Shown: piece after piece, positions 1 through 9,609 of the stretch
Layout of the letters: the number at the start of each line of letters is the position of its first letter
Numbering within the stretch: the stretch's first letter is position 1
From: Streptomyces malaysiensis subsp. samsunensis
GTDB taxonomy: Bacteria > Actinomycetota > Actinomycetes > Streptomycetales > Streptomycetaceae
Direction: 5' to 3'
Assembly (NCBI RefSeq): GCF_024519315.1
Contig: NZ_JANIIC010000022.1
Location: forward strand, 1-64,000
Length of the DNA stretch: 64,000 nucleotides
Made by a program: the position numbers and the translations under genes
Notes under the pieces: generated by a model
Databases searched by the model: none
What the model was told of the DNA's origin: nothing
What the model saw: only the letters and a program-made list of their open reading frames with translations

Positions 1-19
1 GCGAGACGGCGGTGGCCAT
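1..19 (-). CDS. Start of a leftward gene cut by the window edge (possibly serA)
   Basis: An ATG at 19..17 follows a strong purine-rich ribosome site (AAGGAGAAGGAG, positions 24-37 on the complement) and opens a frame MATAVS that leaves the window. Only six codons are visible, so the protein cannot be identified from sequence. In Streptomyces the gene after ilvC is usually serA (3-phosphoglycerate dehydrogenase); that is a synteny inference only. Confidence 0.5.
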
Positions 20-89
20 GGGGCTCTCCTTCTCCTTGCCTGTGCGGCGAATTGAGGGCGGTTGGTGGCAGTGAGGGGGCCCGTACGGC

Positions 90-157
90 GGGGGGGGGGG
101 GCCCCCCGGCGGGGGGTGGGGGGGGGGGAACAAGGGCGGAGGGGGGGGGGGCGGGGG
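90..157. repeat. Guanine homopolymer tracts between ilvC and the next gene
   Basis: Runs of about 12, 6, 11, 11 and 5 consecutive G occur within 70 bp, broken by short interruptions and a C6 block. They lie between the ilvC stop and the next leftward gene. Such tracts can form G-quadruplex or slip during replication, and they are also typical places for sequencing length errors. The exact run lengths should not be trusted. Confidence 0.8.
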
Positions 158-209
158 ACGGCGGCCCCCCGCCGCACCCGGGGCACGGCCCGCGCGCCAC
201 CAGGCGCGG

Positions 210-1208
<999 letters not shown>

Positions 1209-1339
1209 TTCGGGAACTCCTCGTGTGTGGGTTGTGCTTCCCACCGTATGACGGGCGGGCGGGTGAAGGTTTCGGGGTCTCGCCATACGGTCCGGCGCGC
1301 GGGGTGGCGCCGGACCTCGGCCACGCTGGTCGGGCGGGG

Positions 1340-1864
1340 TCAGGCGGACCGGTCGAGCGAGCGCAGGCTCCGGTCGGTGATGGAGCGGGCGCCACGCCCT
1401 ATGGCGATGGTGCCGGACTGGACCAGCTCCTTGATGCCGTACGGTTCCAGCATCCTGAGCATGGCCTCCAGCTTGTCACTGCTGCCGGTGGCCTCGATGG
1501 TCACGGCCTCCGGGGAGACGTCCACGGTCTTGGCGCGGAACAGCTGGACGATCTCGACGATCTGGGAGCGGGTCTCGTTGTCGGCGCGGACCTTCACCAG
1601 CACGAGCTCCCGCTGGATCGCCTGGCCGTCCTCCAGCTCGACGATCTTCAACACATTGACCAGCTTGTTGAGCTGCTTGGTGACCTGCTCGAGCGGCAGC
1701 TCCTCGACATTGACCACGATGGTGATCCGGGAGATGTCGGGGTGCTCGGTGACGCCGACGGCCAGCGAGTCGATGTTGAAGCCGCGGCGGGAGAACAGGG
1801 CGGCGATCCGGGCCAGGATACCGGGGGTGTTCTCCACCAGGACGGAGAGCGTGTGCTTGGACAT
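1340..1864 (-). CDS. ilvN: Acetolactate synthase, small regulatory subunit
   Basis: 174-aa ACT-domain protein that activates the IlvB catalytic subunit and confers valine feedback inhibition. The N-terminal ACT motif ENTPGILARIAALFSRRG (about residues 11-28) and the C-terminal small-subunit domain (from about residue 80) are both present, and the length is normal for the family. It starts 33 bp after the ilvB stop and precedes ilvC, so the three genes read as one operon. Confidence 0.97.
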   Translation of the reverse strand: MSKHTLSVLVENTPGILARIAALFSRRGFNIDSLAVGVTEHPDISRITIVVNVEELPLEQVTKQLNKLVNVLKIVELEDGQAIQRELVLVKVRADNETRSQIVEIVQLFRAKTVDVSPEAVTIEATGSSDKLEAMLRMLEPYGIKELVQSGTIAIGRGARSITDRSLRSLDRSA

Positions 1865-1897
1865 GGGCTCGGTCTCTCTTCTCTCTCGGTCCTGGCC

Positions 1898-3754
1898 TCA
1901 GTCGTCTTCGCCGTCGCCGAAGTCCGGGCGGGTGTCGCGCGCCGCCAGGATCTCGTCGTTGGAGGTGCCGGCCGCGACCATCGGCCAGACCATGGCGTCC
2001 TCATGGACGATGAAGTCCACGACCACCGGGCGGTCGTTGATCGCGTTGGCCTTCTCGATCACGGCGTCGAGGTCGGCCGGGTCCTCGCAGCGCAGCCCGA
2101 CACAGCCCATGGCCTCCGAGAGCTTCACGAAGTCGGGGACGCGGGTGCCCAGGTTCCGCTGGACGGGGGTGTCCGGGCCCGAGTGCAGGACCGTGTTGGA
2201 GTAGCGCTGGTTGTAGAAGAGGGTCTGCCACTGGCGGACCATGCCCAGCGCGCCGTTGTTGATGATCGCGACCTTGATCGGGATGTTGTTCAGCGCGCAG
2301 GTGGCCAGCTCCTGGTTGGTCATCTGGAAGCAGCCGTCGCCGTCGATCGCCCAGACCGTACGGCCCTCGACACCGGCCTTGGCGCCCATGGCGGCCGGCA
2401 CGGCGTAGCCCATGGTGCCGGCGCCGCCCGAGTTCAGCCAGGTGGCGGGGGTCTCGTAGTCGATGAAGTGGGCCGCCCACATCTGGTGCTGGCCAACGCC
2501 CGCGGCGAAGATCGTGTCCTCCGGGGCCAGCTGCCCGATCCGCTGGATCACCTGCTGCGGGGAGAGGCTGCCGTCGGTGGGCTGGTCGTAGCCGAGCGGG
2601 TAGGTCTCCCGCCACCGGTTCAGGTCCTCCCACCAGCCGGTGTAGTCACCCGCGCGGCCCGCGTCGTGCTCGGCCTGGACGGCGACGACCAGATCCGCGA
2701 GGACCTCGCGGGCGTCCCCGACGATGGGCACGTCGGCGGCGCGGTTCTTGCCGATCTCGGCCGGGTCGATATCCGCGTGGACGATCTTGGCGAAGGGGGC
2801 GAAGGAGTCCAGCTTGCCGGTGACGCGGTCGTCGAAACGGGCGCCGAGCGCCACGATCAGATCGGCCTTCTGGAGGGCCGTCACGGCGGCGACGGTGCCG
2901 TGCATGCCCGGCATGCCGAGGTGGAGGTGGTGGCTGTCGGGGAAGGCACCCAGCGCCATCAGGGTGGTGGTGACCGGCGCGCCGGTCAGCTCGGCCAGCA
3001 CCTTCAGCTCGGCGGTGGCCTGGGCCTTGATCACGCCGCCGCCGACGTACAGCACCGGGCGCTCGGCCTGGGTGATCAGGCGGGCGGCCTCGCGGATCTG
3101 CTTGGCGTGCGGCTTGGTGACCGGGCGGTAGCCGGGCAGATCGATCTGCGGCGGCCAGGAGAAGGTGGTCCGCGCCTGGAGCACGTCCTTGGGGATGTCG
3201 ACCAGCACCGGGCCGGGGCGGCCGGTGGAGGCGATGTGGAACGCCTCGGCGATCGTGCGGGGGATGTCCTCGGCCTTGGTGACCAGGAAGTTGTGCTTGG
3301 TGATCGGCATGGTGATGCCGCAGATGTCCGCCTCCTGGAAGGCGTCCGTGCCGATGGCCTTGGAGGCCACCTGGCCGGTGATCGCGACGATCGGGACCGA
3401 GTCCATATGGGCGTCGCCGATGGGGGTGACCAGGTTGGTGGCCCCGGGGCCCGAGGTCGCCATGCAGACGCCGACCCTGCCGGTGGCCTGGGCGTAGCCG
3501 GTGGCGGCGTGGCCCGCGCCCTGCTCATGGCGGACGAGCACATGCCGGACCGTCGAGGAGTCCATCATCGGGTCGTAGGCGGGGAGGATCGTGCCGCCGG
3601 GGATGCCGAAGACGGTGTCGGCACCCACCTCCTCGAGCGAGCGGATGAGGGACTGCGCGCCCGTGACGTGCTCGACGGGGGCGGACTGCGGTCCGCCGCT
3701 ACGGGGCCGAGGCTGGGGGTGATGGGACCCGGGGGCCTGCTCGGTCATCGGCAT
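1898..3754 (-). CDS. ilvB: Acetolactate synthase, large catalytic subunit
   Basis: 618-aa thiamine-diphosphate enzyme condensing two pyruvates to acetolactate, or pyruvate with 2-ketobutyrate, the first committed step of branched-chain amino acid synthesis. Visible are the N-terminal pyrimidine-binding domain with the catalytic glutamate in RHEQGAGHAATGYA, a central FAD/Rossmann domain, and the C-terminal diphosphate motif starting IDGDGCFQM and ending at an Asn-rich segment. First structural gene of the operon, preceded by an attenuator and leader peptide (3823-3939). A His/Pro-rich tail of about 25 residues precedes the conserved fold. Confidence 0.97.
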   Translation of the reverse strand: MPMTEQAPGSHHPQPRPRSGGPQSAPVEHVTGAQSLIRSLEEVGADTVFGIPGGTILPAYDPMMDSSTVRHVLVRHEQGAGHAATGYAQATGRVGVCMATSGPGATNLVTPIGDAHMDSVPIVAITGQVASKAIGTDAFQEADICGITMPITKHNFLVTKAEDIPRTIAEAFHIASTGRPGPVLVDIPKDVLQARTTFSWPPQIDLPGYRPVTKPHAKQIREAARLITQAERPVLYVGGGVIKAQATAELKVLAELTGAPVTTTLMALGAFPDSHHLHLGMPGMHGTVAAVTALQKADLIVALGARFDDRVTGKLDSFAPFAKIVHADIDPAEIGKNRAADVPIVGDAREVLADLVVAVQAEHDAGRAGDYTGWWEDLNRWRETYPLGYDQPTDGSLSPQQVIQRIGQLAPEDTIFAAGVGQHQMWAAHFIDYETPATWLNSGGAGTMGYAVPAAMGAKAGVEGRTVWAIDGDGCFQMTNQELATCALNNIPIKVAIINNGALGMVRQWQTLFYNQRYSNTVLHSGPDTPVQRNLGTRVPDFVKLSEAMGCVGLRCEDPADLDAVIEKANAINDRPVVVDFIVHEDAMVWPMVAAGTSNDEILAARDTRPDFGDGEDD

Positions 3755-3822
3755 TCTCTTCTCGAAGATGAGGTTCGGTGCTGGTGGGGAGGGCGGGGCG
3801 GTGCACCAGGTGCCGGTGCAAC

Positions 3823-3856
3823 AAAAAACCCCTCGTGCCGTAAGGCAAGCGAGGGG
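3823..3856 (-). terminator. ilvB attenuator terminator
   Basis: Read leftward, CCCCTCG and CGAGGGG pair as a perfect 7-bp stem (3850-3856 with 3829-3835) and are followed by six U residues (3828-3823). It lies 41 bp behind the leader-peptide stop and about 70 bp before the ilvB start, the layout of an amino-acid attenuator. A second hairpin with 7-bp arms (3877-3896) lies between the leader stop and the terminator and could belong to the competing structure. Confidence 0.85.
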
Positions 3857-3897
3857 AGCGCGCCGGTGAGGGTCCGCAGGGCTTCAATGAGCCCTGC

Positions 3898-3939
3898 TCA
3901 GCCGACGCGCTGTCCAAGTACGAGAATTCGGGTGCGCAT
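3898..3939 (-). CDS. ilvL: ilv leader peptide MRTRILVLGQRVG
   Basis: A 13-codon frame ATG..TGA encodes MRTRILVLGQRVG, with Ile, Leu, Val, Leu and Val as the sensing residues. The sensing block uses ATT, GTA and CTT, codons rare in this high-GC genome, which should sharpen ribosome stalling when charged branched-chain tRNAs are scarce. It is followed by a hairpin and a U-tailed terminator before ilvB. Actinobacterial ilvBNC operons are known to carry leader peptides of this kind. The promoter must lie within or just before the 3' end of the upstream GGDEF-EAL gene. Confidence 0.88.
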   Translation of the reverse strand: MRTRILVLGQRVG

Positions 3940-3972
3940 GGCTCCGACCCTCCCCCCGGCGCATATCGGGTG

Positions 3973-6900
3973 TCAAGTGGGTGGGACGGGCGTCTCAGTA
4001 TTTGAGCGGGTCGGCGGGTGGGTGTGCGGCTCCGTACGGCGTGGCCCGTGGGAGCCGCCGTGCCCCACATGACCGCCGTGCCGGATCGGCAGGGCGCCAC
4101 CGACCAGCAGCGGGGGCTCCGGGCGCGGCACGGGATAGCCGCCGCGCAGCAGCGCCCGGCGCAGCCGGTGCTCATCGAGCGGCCCGCTGAAGGCGGGGCC
4201 CTGGGCGTGGGTGCATCCCATGCCGCGCAGGGTGACGATCTGCTCGGGCAATTCCACCCCCTCCGCGATGGACTGCATTCCCAGGTCGCCGGCGATCCGC
4301 AGCAGCCCTGCGGTGATCTTGTGGAGCCGTGAGGACTCGACCACTCCCTCGACCAGTCCGGGGTCCAGTTTCAGCACATCGATGGGGAGCCTGCGCAGCG
4401 CCCTGATCGCGGCATAGCCGCTGCCGAAGCCGTCGAGGGCGATCCGGACCCCCAGGCGGCGCAGCGCGCCGAGGCGGTGCTCCAGCTCGTCCAGCGGCAC
4501 CCGTGGATCGCTGTCGGTGAGCTCCAGGATCAGCGCCCCGGACGGCAGCCCATGGCGGGCCAGCAGGGTCTCCACAGCCTTGGGCGGCATCGACTTGTCC
4601 ACCAGCCGGCTCGCGGGGAGCCGGACGCAGACCGGTACCGGATGGCCGTCCCGGCGCCGCTGGGCGGCCTGCTCGACGGCCGCCTCCAGCATCCAGCGGG
4701 ACAGCTCGGCGGTACGGGCCGTGTCCTCGCCGCCGCCACGGCCGTTGTCGGCGACCCGGAGGAACTCGGCGGGGGTGAACAGGATGCCCTGGGCCGAGCG
4801 CCAGCGGGCCTGCGCCGCGACCGCGGTGATCCGGCCGCTGGCCAGCTCGACGACGGGCTGGTGCAGCAGCACGAACTCCCCGTCGTGCAGGGCGGCGCGC
4901 AATCTGGTGGCGACCTCGGCGCGGCGCGCCACCTCGGCCTGCATCTGCGGTGCGTACAGCTCCACGCGGTTCTTGCCCGCGGCCTTGGCGCGGTACATCG
5001 CCAGGTCGGCGTTGCGCATCAGGGCGCCGGGGCTGGTGCCGGGCTCGGCGAAGGCGACGCCGATGCTGGCGGCCACGCGGACCTCGGTGCCGCCCTCGAC
5101 CCGGTAGGGCTGGGAGAGCCGCAGCCGCAGCCGGTCGGCGATCTCCATGATGCGCTGCTCGCGGGTGCCCGCCTCCCCCACGCCGTCGCCGACGATGAGA
5201 GCGGCGAACTCGTCGCCCCCGAGCCGGGCCGCGCAGTCGCCGGACCCGGACCGCACGGACTCCTGGAGCCGGCGGGCGGCCTGGACCAGCAGCTCGTCAC
5301 CGGCGTGGTGGCCGACGGTGTCGTTGACCGCCTTGAAGCCGTCGAGGTCGATGAAGAGCACGGCGGTGCCGGCGTCCGTACGGCGGCGGCCGGCGACGGC
5401 GTGCCGGACCCGCCGGGTGAACAGGGCGCGGTTGGGCAGATCGGTGAGCGGGTCGTGCTCGGCGTTGTGCTGGAGCTGGGCCTGGAGCCGGACCCGCTCG
5501 GTGACATCGCGGCTGTTGAAGATCAGCCCACCGTGGTGGCGGTTGATCGTCGACTCCACGTTGAGCCAGTCGCCGGAGCCGGAGCGGAAGCGGCATTCGA
5601 TGCGCGTGGTGGGCTCCTCGCCCGGCGGGGCGGCCAGGAACCGGCGGACCTCGTGGACCACCGAGCCGAGGTCCTCGGGGTGGATCAGGGAGGCCAGCTC
5701 GGAGCCCTCCAGCTCCTCCGCGTCGCGGCCGTAGACCCCGGAGGCGGCCGGGCTGACATAGCGCAGGATCCCGGTGGGCGCGGCGATCATGATCACATCG
5801 CTGGAGCTCTGCACCAGGGAGCGGAAGTGGCTCTCCTTCTGGGCGAGTTCCTGGGTGAGCCTGATGTTGTCCATCAGCATGATCGCTTGTCGGACGACGA
5901 GCGCGAGCACGACCGCGCAGGCGGTGAGGAGCACCACCCCGTCGATCGGCCGGCCGTCCATCACGTTGAACAGGACCCCCAAGGTGCAGACAGCGGCGGC
6001 GAGATAGGGCGCGAGGGCGGCGAGCGAGCCCGCGATGGGGGCGCTCTGCTGCTGCGTGGAGCGGCGCGTCGGCGGCGGGTTCTGGGCGGCCTCGCGGCGG
6101 GCGACCCACGGGGCGTACGCCAGCAGCGCGGAACCGGCGAACCACCCGGCGTCGAGTATCTGCCCGGAGCGGTAGTGCTCACGCAGCAGCGGCGAGGTGA
6201 ACAGCGCGTCGCACAGCACGGTGAGCGCGAAGGCGGCGATCGCGGTGTTGATCGCGGAGCGGTTGCCCGACGAACGCCGGAAGTGGAGCACGATCACCAT
6301 GCTGACGAGCACGATGTCCAGCAGCGGATAGGCGAGCGCCAGTGCCCCGCGGGCCACGAAGGCGCCGTTCCCGCCGAACTGGCCGGTGTGGGCGAGCGCG
6401 AGGCTCCAGGAGAGGGTCACCAGCGATCCGGCGATCAGCCAGGCGTCCAGCCCCAGGCAGATCCACCGGGCCCGGCTCGTGGGGCGCTTGGCGAGCACCA
6501 GCATCCCGACGATGGCGGGCGGGGCGAACAGCAGGAAGCAGAAGTCGGCGACCGAGGGGGTCGGCACGGGGCGGCCGAGCACCACCTCGTACCAGCCCCA
6601 TACGGCGTTCCCCAGCCCGGCCATGGCCGAGGAGGCGGCGAACAGCAGCCAGGCCGGGCGCAGCCGCCCGGCGTGCCCGCGGCCGTGCCACAGACAGGAC
6701 GCCGCGGCGGCGAACGCGGCGGCGCTCAGCCCGAAGTCACCCATGACGAGGGCCAGTCGGGACGACCCCCAGCCGACGATCGCACCGGCCGCGTAACCGC
6801 CGCAGACCAGGGCGAGGACCACTTGCGGCAACAGCCCGGCGCCGCCGGAGACCGACGGCCGGGCGAGCACCGCTCCCGTGGCGCTCACTGGACTGCCATC

Positions 6901-7035
6901 CACTGCGTGGCGGACCACTGACGCCGCGGGGACCCCGGAAGCGGTATCCCCGCGGGCCTCGTCGAGTTGGAGAACCGCGCGGCTGCGCGGAAGTGTCGCG
7001 GTCGACGCCTGAGCTGCGTCGGGTTGTCGGTCCAT
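3973..7035 (-). CDS. Membrane PAS-GGDEF-EAL protein, degenerate EAL
   Basis: 1020-aa c-di-GMP signalling protein. About nine to ten hydrophobic segments (roughly residues 75-400) anchor it, followed by a PAS domain (about 400-520), a GGDEF domain with intact GGDEF signature (codons near position 5215) and a C-terminal EAL domain. The EAL active site is altered: the expected ExLxRW glutamate position reads AVAAQARW, and DDFGTGY reads DGFGSGY, so phosphodiesterase activity is unlikely while diguanylate cyclase activity is possible. It matches the Streptomyces protein upstream of ilvB that I recall as CdgF; that name is from memory and synteny. A BldD-box-like site lies about 100 bp upstream. 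Confidence 0.9.
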   Translation of the reverse strand: MDRQPDAAQASTATLPRSRAVLQLDEARGDTASGVPAASVVRHAVDGSPVSATGAVLARPSVSGGAGLLPQVVLALVCGGYAAGAIVGWGSSRLALVMGDFGLSAAAFAAAASCLWHGRGHAGRLRPAWLLFAASSAMAGLGNAVWGWYEVVLGRPVPTPSVADFCFLLFAPPAIVGMLVLAKRPTSRARWICLGLDAWLIAGSLVTLSWSLALAHTGQFGGNGAFVARGALALAYPLLDIVLVSMVIVLHFRRSSGNRSAINTAIAAFALTVLCDALFTSPLLREHYRSGQILDAGWFAGSALLAYAPWVARREAAQNPPPTRRSTQQQSAPIAGSLAALAPYLAAAVCTLGVLFNVMDGRPIDGVVLLTACAVVLALVVRQAIMLMDNIRLTQELAQKESHFRSLVQSSSDVIMIAAPTGILRYVSPAASGVYGRDAEELEGSELASLIHPEDLGSVVHEVRRFLAAPPGEEPTTRIECRFRSGSGDWLNVESTINRHHGGLIFNSRDVTERVRLQAQLQHNAEHDPLTDLPNRALFTRRVRHAVAGRRRTDAGTAVLFIDLDGFKAVNDTVGHHAGDELLVQAARRLQESVRSGSGDCAARLGGDEFAALIVGDGVGEAGTREQRIMEIADRLRLRLSQPYRVEGGTEVRVAASIGVAFAEPGTSPGALMRNADLAMYRAKAAGKNRVELYAPQMQAEVARRAEVATRLRAALHDGEFVLLHQPVVELASGRITAVAAQARWRSAQGILFTPAEFLRVADNGRGGGEDTARTAELSRWMLEAAVEQAAQRRRDGHPVPVCVRLPASRLVDKSMPPKAVETLLARHGLPSGALILELTDSDPRVPLDELEHRLGALRRLGVRIALDGFGSGYAAIRALRRLPIDVLKLDPGLVEGVVESSRLHKITAGLLRIAGDLGMQSIAEGVELPEQIVTLRGMGCTHAQGPAFSGPLDEHRLRRALLRGGYPVPRPEPPLLVGGALPIRHGGHVGHGGSHGPRRTEPHTHPPTRSNTETPVPPT

Positions 7036-7134
7036 CGGCCATACATCGCCCGTCGCCCCCCTCGAGTTCCGGTCCGTCGCTGACGCCGTCAGGTCAGTGG
7101 CGCAGCCCCCGCTCGGGACGATACACCAGACTGG

Positions 7135-7147
7135 TCACTCAGGGACA
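7135..7147. promoter_or_regulatory. Candidate BldD-binding box
   Basis: TCACTCAGGGACA differs at one fixed position from the BldD consensus TnACnC(A/T)GnGTnA, which I recall from published Streptomyces work. It lies 100 bp upstream of the GGDEF-EAL start in a 199-bp intergenic region. BldD is the c-di-GMP-responsive repressor of development and is known to control several cdg genes. Chance matches to a degenerate 13-mer are possible. Confidence 0.35.
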
Positions 7148-7234
7148 TAGGCCATCTACGGACCGTAACCGACTACGGCGTTGTATATACGGAGTGGAGT
7201 CAATCGGTGCCTGTATGTGGTGCCAGAGGCATGT

Positions 7235-8233
7235 CTACCCCGTCGTGGCGACGAGATGTGCCAGCGACTCGCCGCGCGCGTAGCGGATCAGCTGATCCCT
7301 CAACAGCCGCTTCGCACGCGGGAGGAAGGCCGACGTGGGGCCGCCCACATGCGGGGAGATGAGCACCCCTGGAGCGTGCCACAGCGGATGCCCGGTGGGC
7401 AGTGGTTCGGGGTCGGTGACATCGAGCGCGGCCCGCAGCCGGCCCGACTCCACCTCGCTGAGCAGGGCCTTGGTGTCCACGACCGCACCACGGGCGACAT
7501 TCACCAGCAGCGCCCCGTCCTTCATCCGGGACAGGAACTCCGCCCCGGCCAGACCCCGGGTGTCCTCGGTGAGCGGGGTCACCAGCACCACCACATCGGC
7601 GTCCGGAAGCAATTGGGGCAGTTCAGCGATCGGATGCACCGGGCCGCGCTCGGTCGTGCGCGGGGAGCGTGCGACGCGCATCACACGCTCACACTCAAAG
7701 GGGACAAGCCGATCCTCGATCGCGCTGCCAATGGCCCCGTAACCGACGATCAGTACGGACTTGTCGGCGAGGGCGGGACGGAAGCCGGAGCGCCACTCCT
7801 CGGCGTCCTGGCCCCGGACGAAGTCGGGAATGCCCCGCAGCGATGCCAGGATGAGGGTGAGGGCGAGCTCGGCGGTGCTCGCGTCGTGCACCCCGCGTGC
7901 GTTGCACAGCCGCACTCCGGGGGCGAGGTCCGCCAGCGCGGGCTTGATGTGGTCTATTCCGGCGGTCAGGGTCTGCACCACCCGCAGGTTGGCCATGGCG
8001 GGCAGCGGGCGGGTGCACACCTGCGGCGGCTTCATGTAGGGGACGCAGTAGAACGCGCAGCGCGCCGGGTCGGTGGGGAAGTCGGGGCCGCCGTCCCAGT
8101 GGGCGTACTCGAGGGTGTCGGGGAGGCCGTCGATCTCCTCGGGCGGGATGGGCAGCCACACCAGTTCACGCACTTCGGATGAACCGTGAGTCGAATCGTG
8201 GTGGCGGAACGTATCGCTGTGATCTGCACTCAT
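7235..8233 (-). CDS. D-2-hydroxyacid dehydrogenase family protein
   Basis: 332-aa NAD(P)-dependent oxidoreductase of the phosphoglycerate dehydrogenase-like family. The Rossmann motif GYGAIG and the catalytic elements are visible: the arginine in NVARGAVVD, the acidic residue in DPEPLP and the histidine in SPHVGG. The substrate cannot be deduced; the weakly conserved N-terminal half argues against SerA itself. It is divergent from the aldo/keto reductase at 8310 across a 76-bp gap that must hold both promoters. Confidence 0.85.
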   Translation of the reverse strand: MSADHSDTFRHHDSTHGSSEVRELVWLPIPPEEIDGLPDTLEYAHWDGGPDFPTDPARCAFYCVPYMKPPQVCTRPLPAMANLRVVQTLTAGIDHIKPALADLAPGVRLCNARGVHDASTAELALTLILASLRGIPDFVRGQDAEEWRSGFRPALADKSVLIVGYGAIGSAIEDRLVPFECERVMRVARSPRTTERGPVHPIAELPQLLPDADVVVLVTPLTEDTRGLAGAEFLSRMKDGALLVNVARGAVVDTKALLSEVESGRLRAALDVTDPEPLPTGHPLWHAPGVLISPHVGGPTSAFLPRAKRLLRDQLIRYARGESLAHLVATTG

Positions 8234-8309
8234 GCCAGGAGGCTATGCGATCACCGACCGTTGGCAGAGGTTAGTTTGGGGTCCGAGGGAAGGGGAGGGG
8301 TCAGGCCAG

Positions 8310-9308
8310 GTGGAGCGCAGGAGAATCGGAGCGGCGGCGCTCGAAGTAGGTGCGATCGGCCTTGGATGTATGCCGATGAGCTGGGCGTACACCGCTTCGC
8401 AGCGCAGTGGGGAGCACTCGGTGCGCACCGTGCACACCGCGCTCGACTCGGGCGCGAGCCTGCTGGACACCGCCGACATGTACGGCCCCTTCACCAATGA
8501 ACTGCTGGTGGGGCGGGTGCTCAAGGAGCGGCGGGCGGACGCCTTCGTGTCCACCAAATGCGGACTGCTGGTGGGCGAGCAGCACATCGTGGCCAATGGA
8601 CGGCCCGGCTATGTGAAGCGGGCCTGCGACGCCTCGCTGCGCCGCCTCCAGACCGATGTGATCGACCTCTACCAGCTGCACCGGGCCGACCCGGAGGTGC
8701 CCATAGAGGAGACCTGGGGCGCGATGGCGGAGTTGGTCGCGGCCGGGAAGGTGCGGGCGCTGGGGCTGTGCGCGGTGGGCGCGCGGGCGCAGCGGAGGAC
8801 GGGTGCCCGGATGCACGACGCCACGGTGCGCCAGCTGGAGCGGGTCCAGCAGGTCTTTCCGGTCAGCTGTGTACAGGCGGAGCTGTCGGTGTGGTCACCC
8901 GACGCGCTGGAGGCGCTGGTGCCGTGGTGCGCCTCGCGCGGGGTGGGCTTCCTGGCGGCGATGCCGCTGGGCAACGGCTTCCTGAGCGGCACGCTGACCC
9001 CGGGGCAGGGCTTCGAACCGGACGACACGCGGGCCCGGCATCCGCGGTTCACGGCGGAGATGATGGCCGCGAACCAGCCGATCGTGGCCGGTCTGCGACG
9101 GGTCGCCCAGCGGCACGGGGACGGCGTGACCCCGGCGCAGGTGGCCCTCGCCTGGCTGCTGGCGCAGGGGCCGCATGTGGTGCCGGTGCCGGGGACGAAG
9201 CGGGAGCGGTGGGCGGCGGAGAACTGCGCGGCGGCCGATCTGCCGCTCTCGCACGAGGACCTCGCGGAGATCGCGGAGCTGCCGCCGGCGCGGGGGTCGT
9301 GGGACTGA
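8310..9308 (+). CDS. Aldo/keto reductase
   Basis: 332-aa NADPH-dependent oxidoreductase with a TIM-barrel fold. The catalytic tetrad is recognisable: Asp and Tyr in LDTADMYG, Lys in VSTKCG and His in YQLHRADP. The C-terminal cofactor segment VPVPGTKR is present. I chose the GTG at 8310 because GGAGGGG lies about nine bases upstream and the homologous sequence (VERRRIGAAALEVGAIGLG) begins there; the frame is open from 8232. Divergent partner of the 2-hydroxyacid dehydrogenase. Physiological substrate unknown. Confidence 0.9.
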   Translation: MERRRIGAAALEVGAIGLGCMPMSWAYTASQRSGEHSVRTVHTALDSGASLLDTADMYGPFTNELLVGRVLKERRADAFVSTKCGLLVGEQHIVANGRPGYVKRACDASLRRLQTDVIDLYQLHRADPEVPIEETWGAMAELVAAGKVRALGLCAVGARAQRRTGARMHDATVRQLERVQQVFPVSCVQAELSVWSPDALEALVPWCASRGVGFLAAMPLGNGFLSGTLTPGQGFEPDDTRARHPRFTAEMMAANQPIVAGLRRVAQRHGDGVTPAQVALAWLLAQGPHVVPVPGTKRERWAAENCAAADLPLSHEDLAEIAELPPARGSWD

Positions 9309-9346
9309 GGGGCCGCGTGCGGACGGGCGGGGCGGGTCGCCGGGGC

Positions 9347-9500
9347 GAGTCGCCGGGCGAGTCACCGGGCGAGTCACCGGGGCGGGGTCGGCTCGTGGGC
9401 TTGGCACGGTGGCCGGTGCTCGGGCGGGCCGGGGGCCGAGGGTCGGGGGCGGGCCGGGGGCCGAGGGTCGGGGGTCGGGGGTCGGGGGTCGGGGGTCGTT
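9347..9500. repeat. Tandem GC repeats behind the aldo/keto reductase
   Basis: Three 12-bp units of the form GAGTCRCCGGGC (9347-9383) are followed by two copies of a 25-bp unit GGGCCGGGGGCCGAGGGTCGG.. (from 9426 and 9451) and about five copies of a 7-bp GGGGGTC unit up to 9500. No gene is visible in 9309-9609. The arrays probably vary in length between strains. Confidence 0.8.
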
Positions 9501-9609
9501 CGGACCCTGGTCCGGGCGTGGTTCGGGGATGGGAACCCGGCGCGGGGCCGCGGTGTATAAGAATCAGTGCCGTGCCGCGGCACACGTGCCCATGGAGAGG
9601 AATCCGACC

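Noticed and set aside
1223..4072. A 949-codon open frame on the plus strand across ilvC, ilvN and ilvB
   Set aside because: It is antisense to three certain genes and reads as Gly/Asp/Val/Leu-rich low complexity, the usual mirror of GC-rich third positions.
9567..9590. GTGCCGCGGCAC palindrome as an operator
   Set aside because: A perfect 12-bp palindrome of pure GC type is expected by chance in such sequence, and nothing else supports it.
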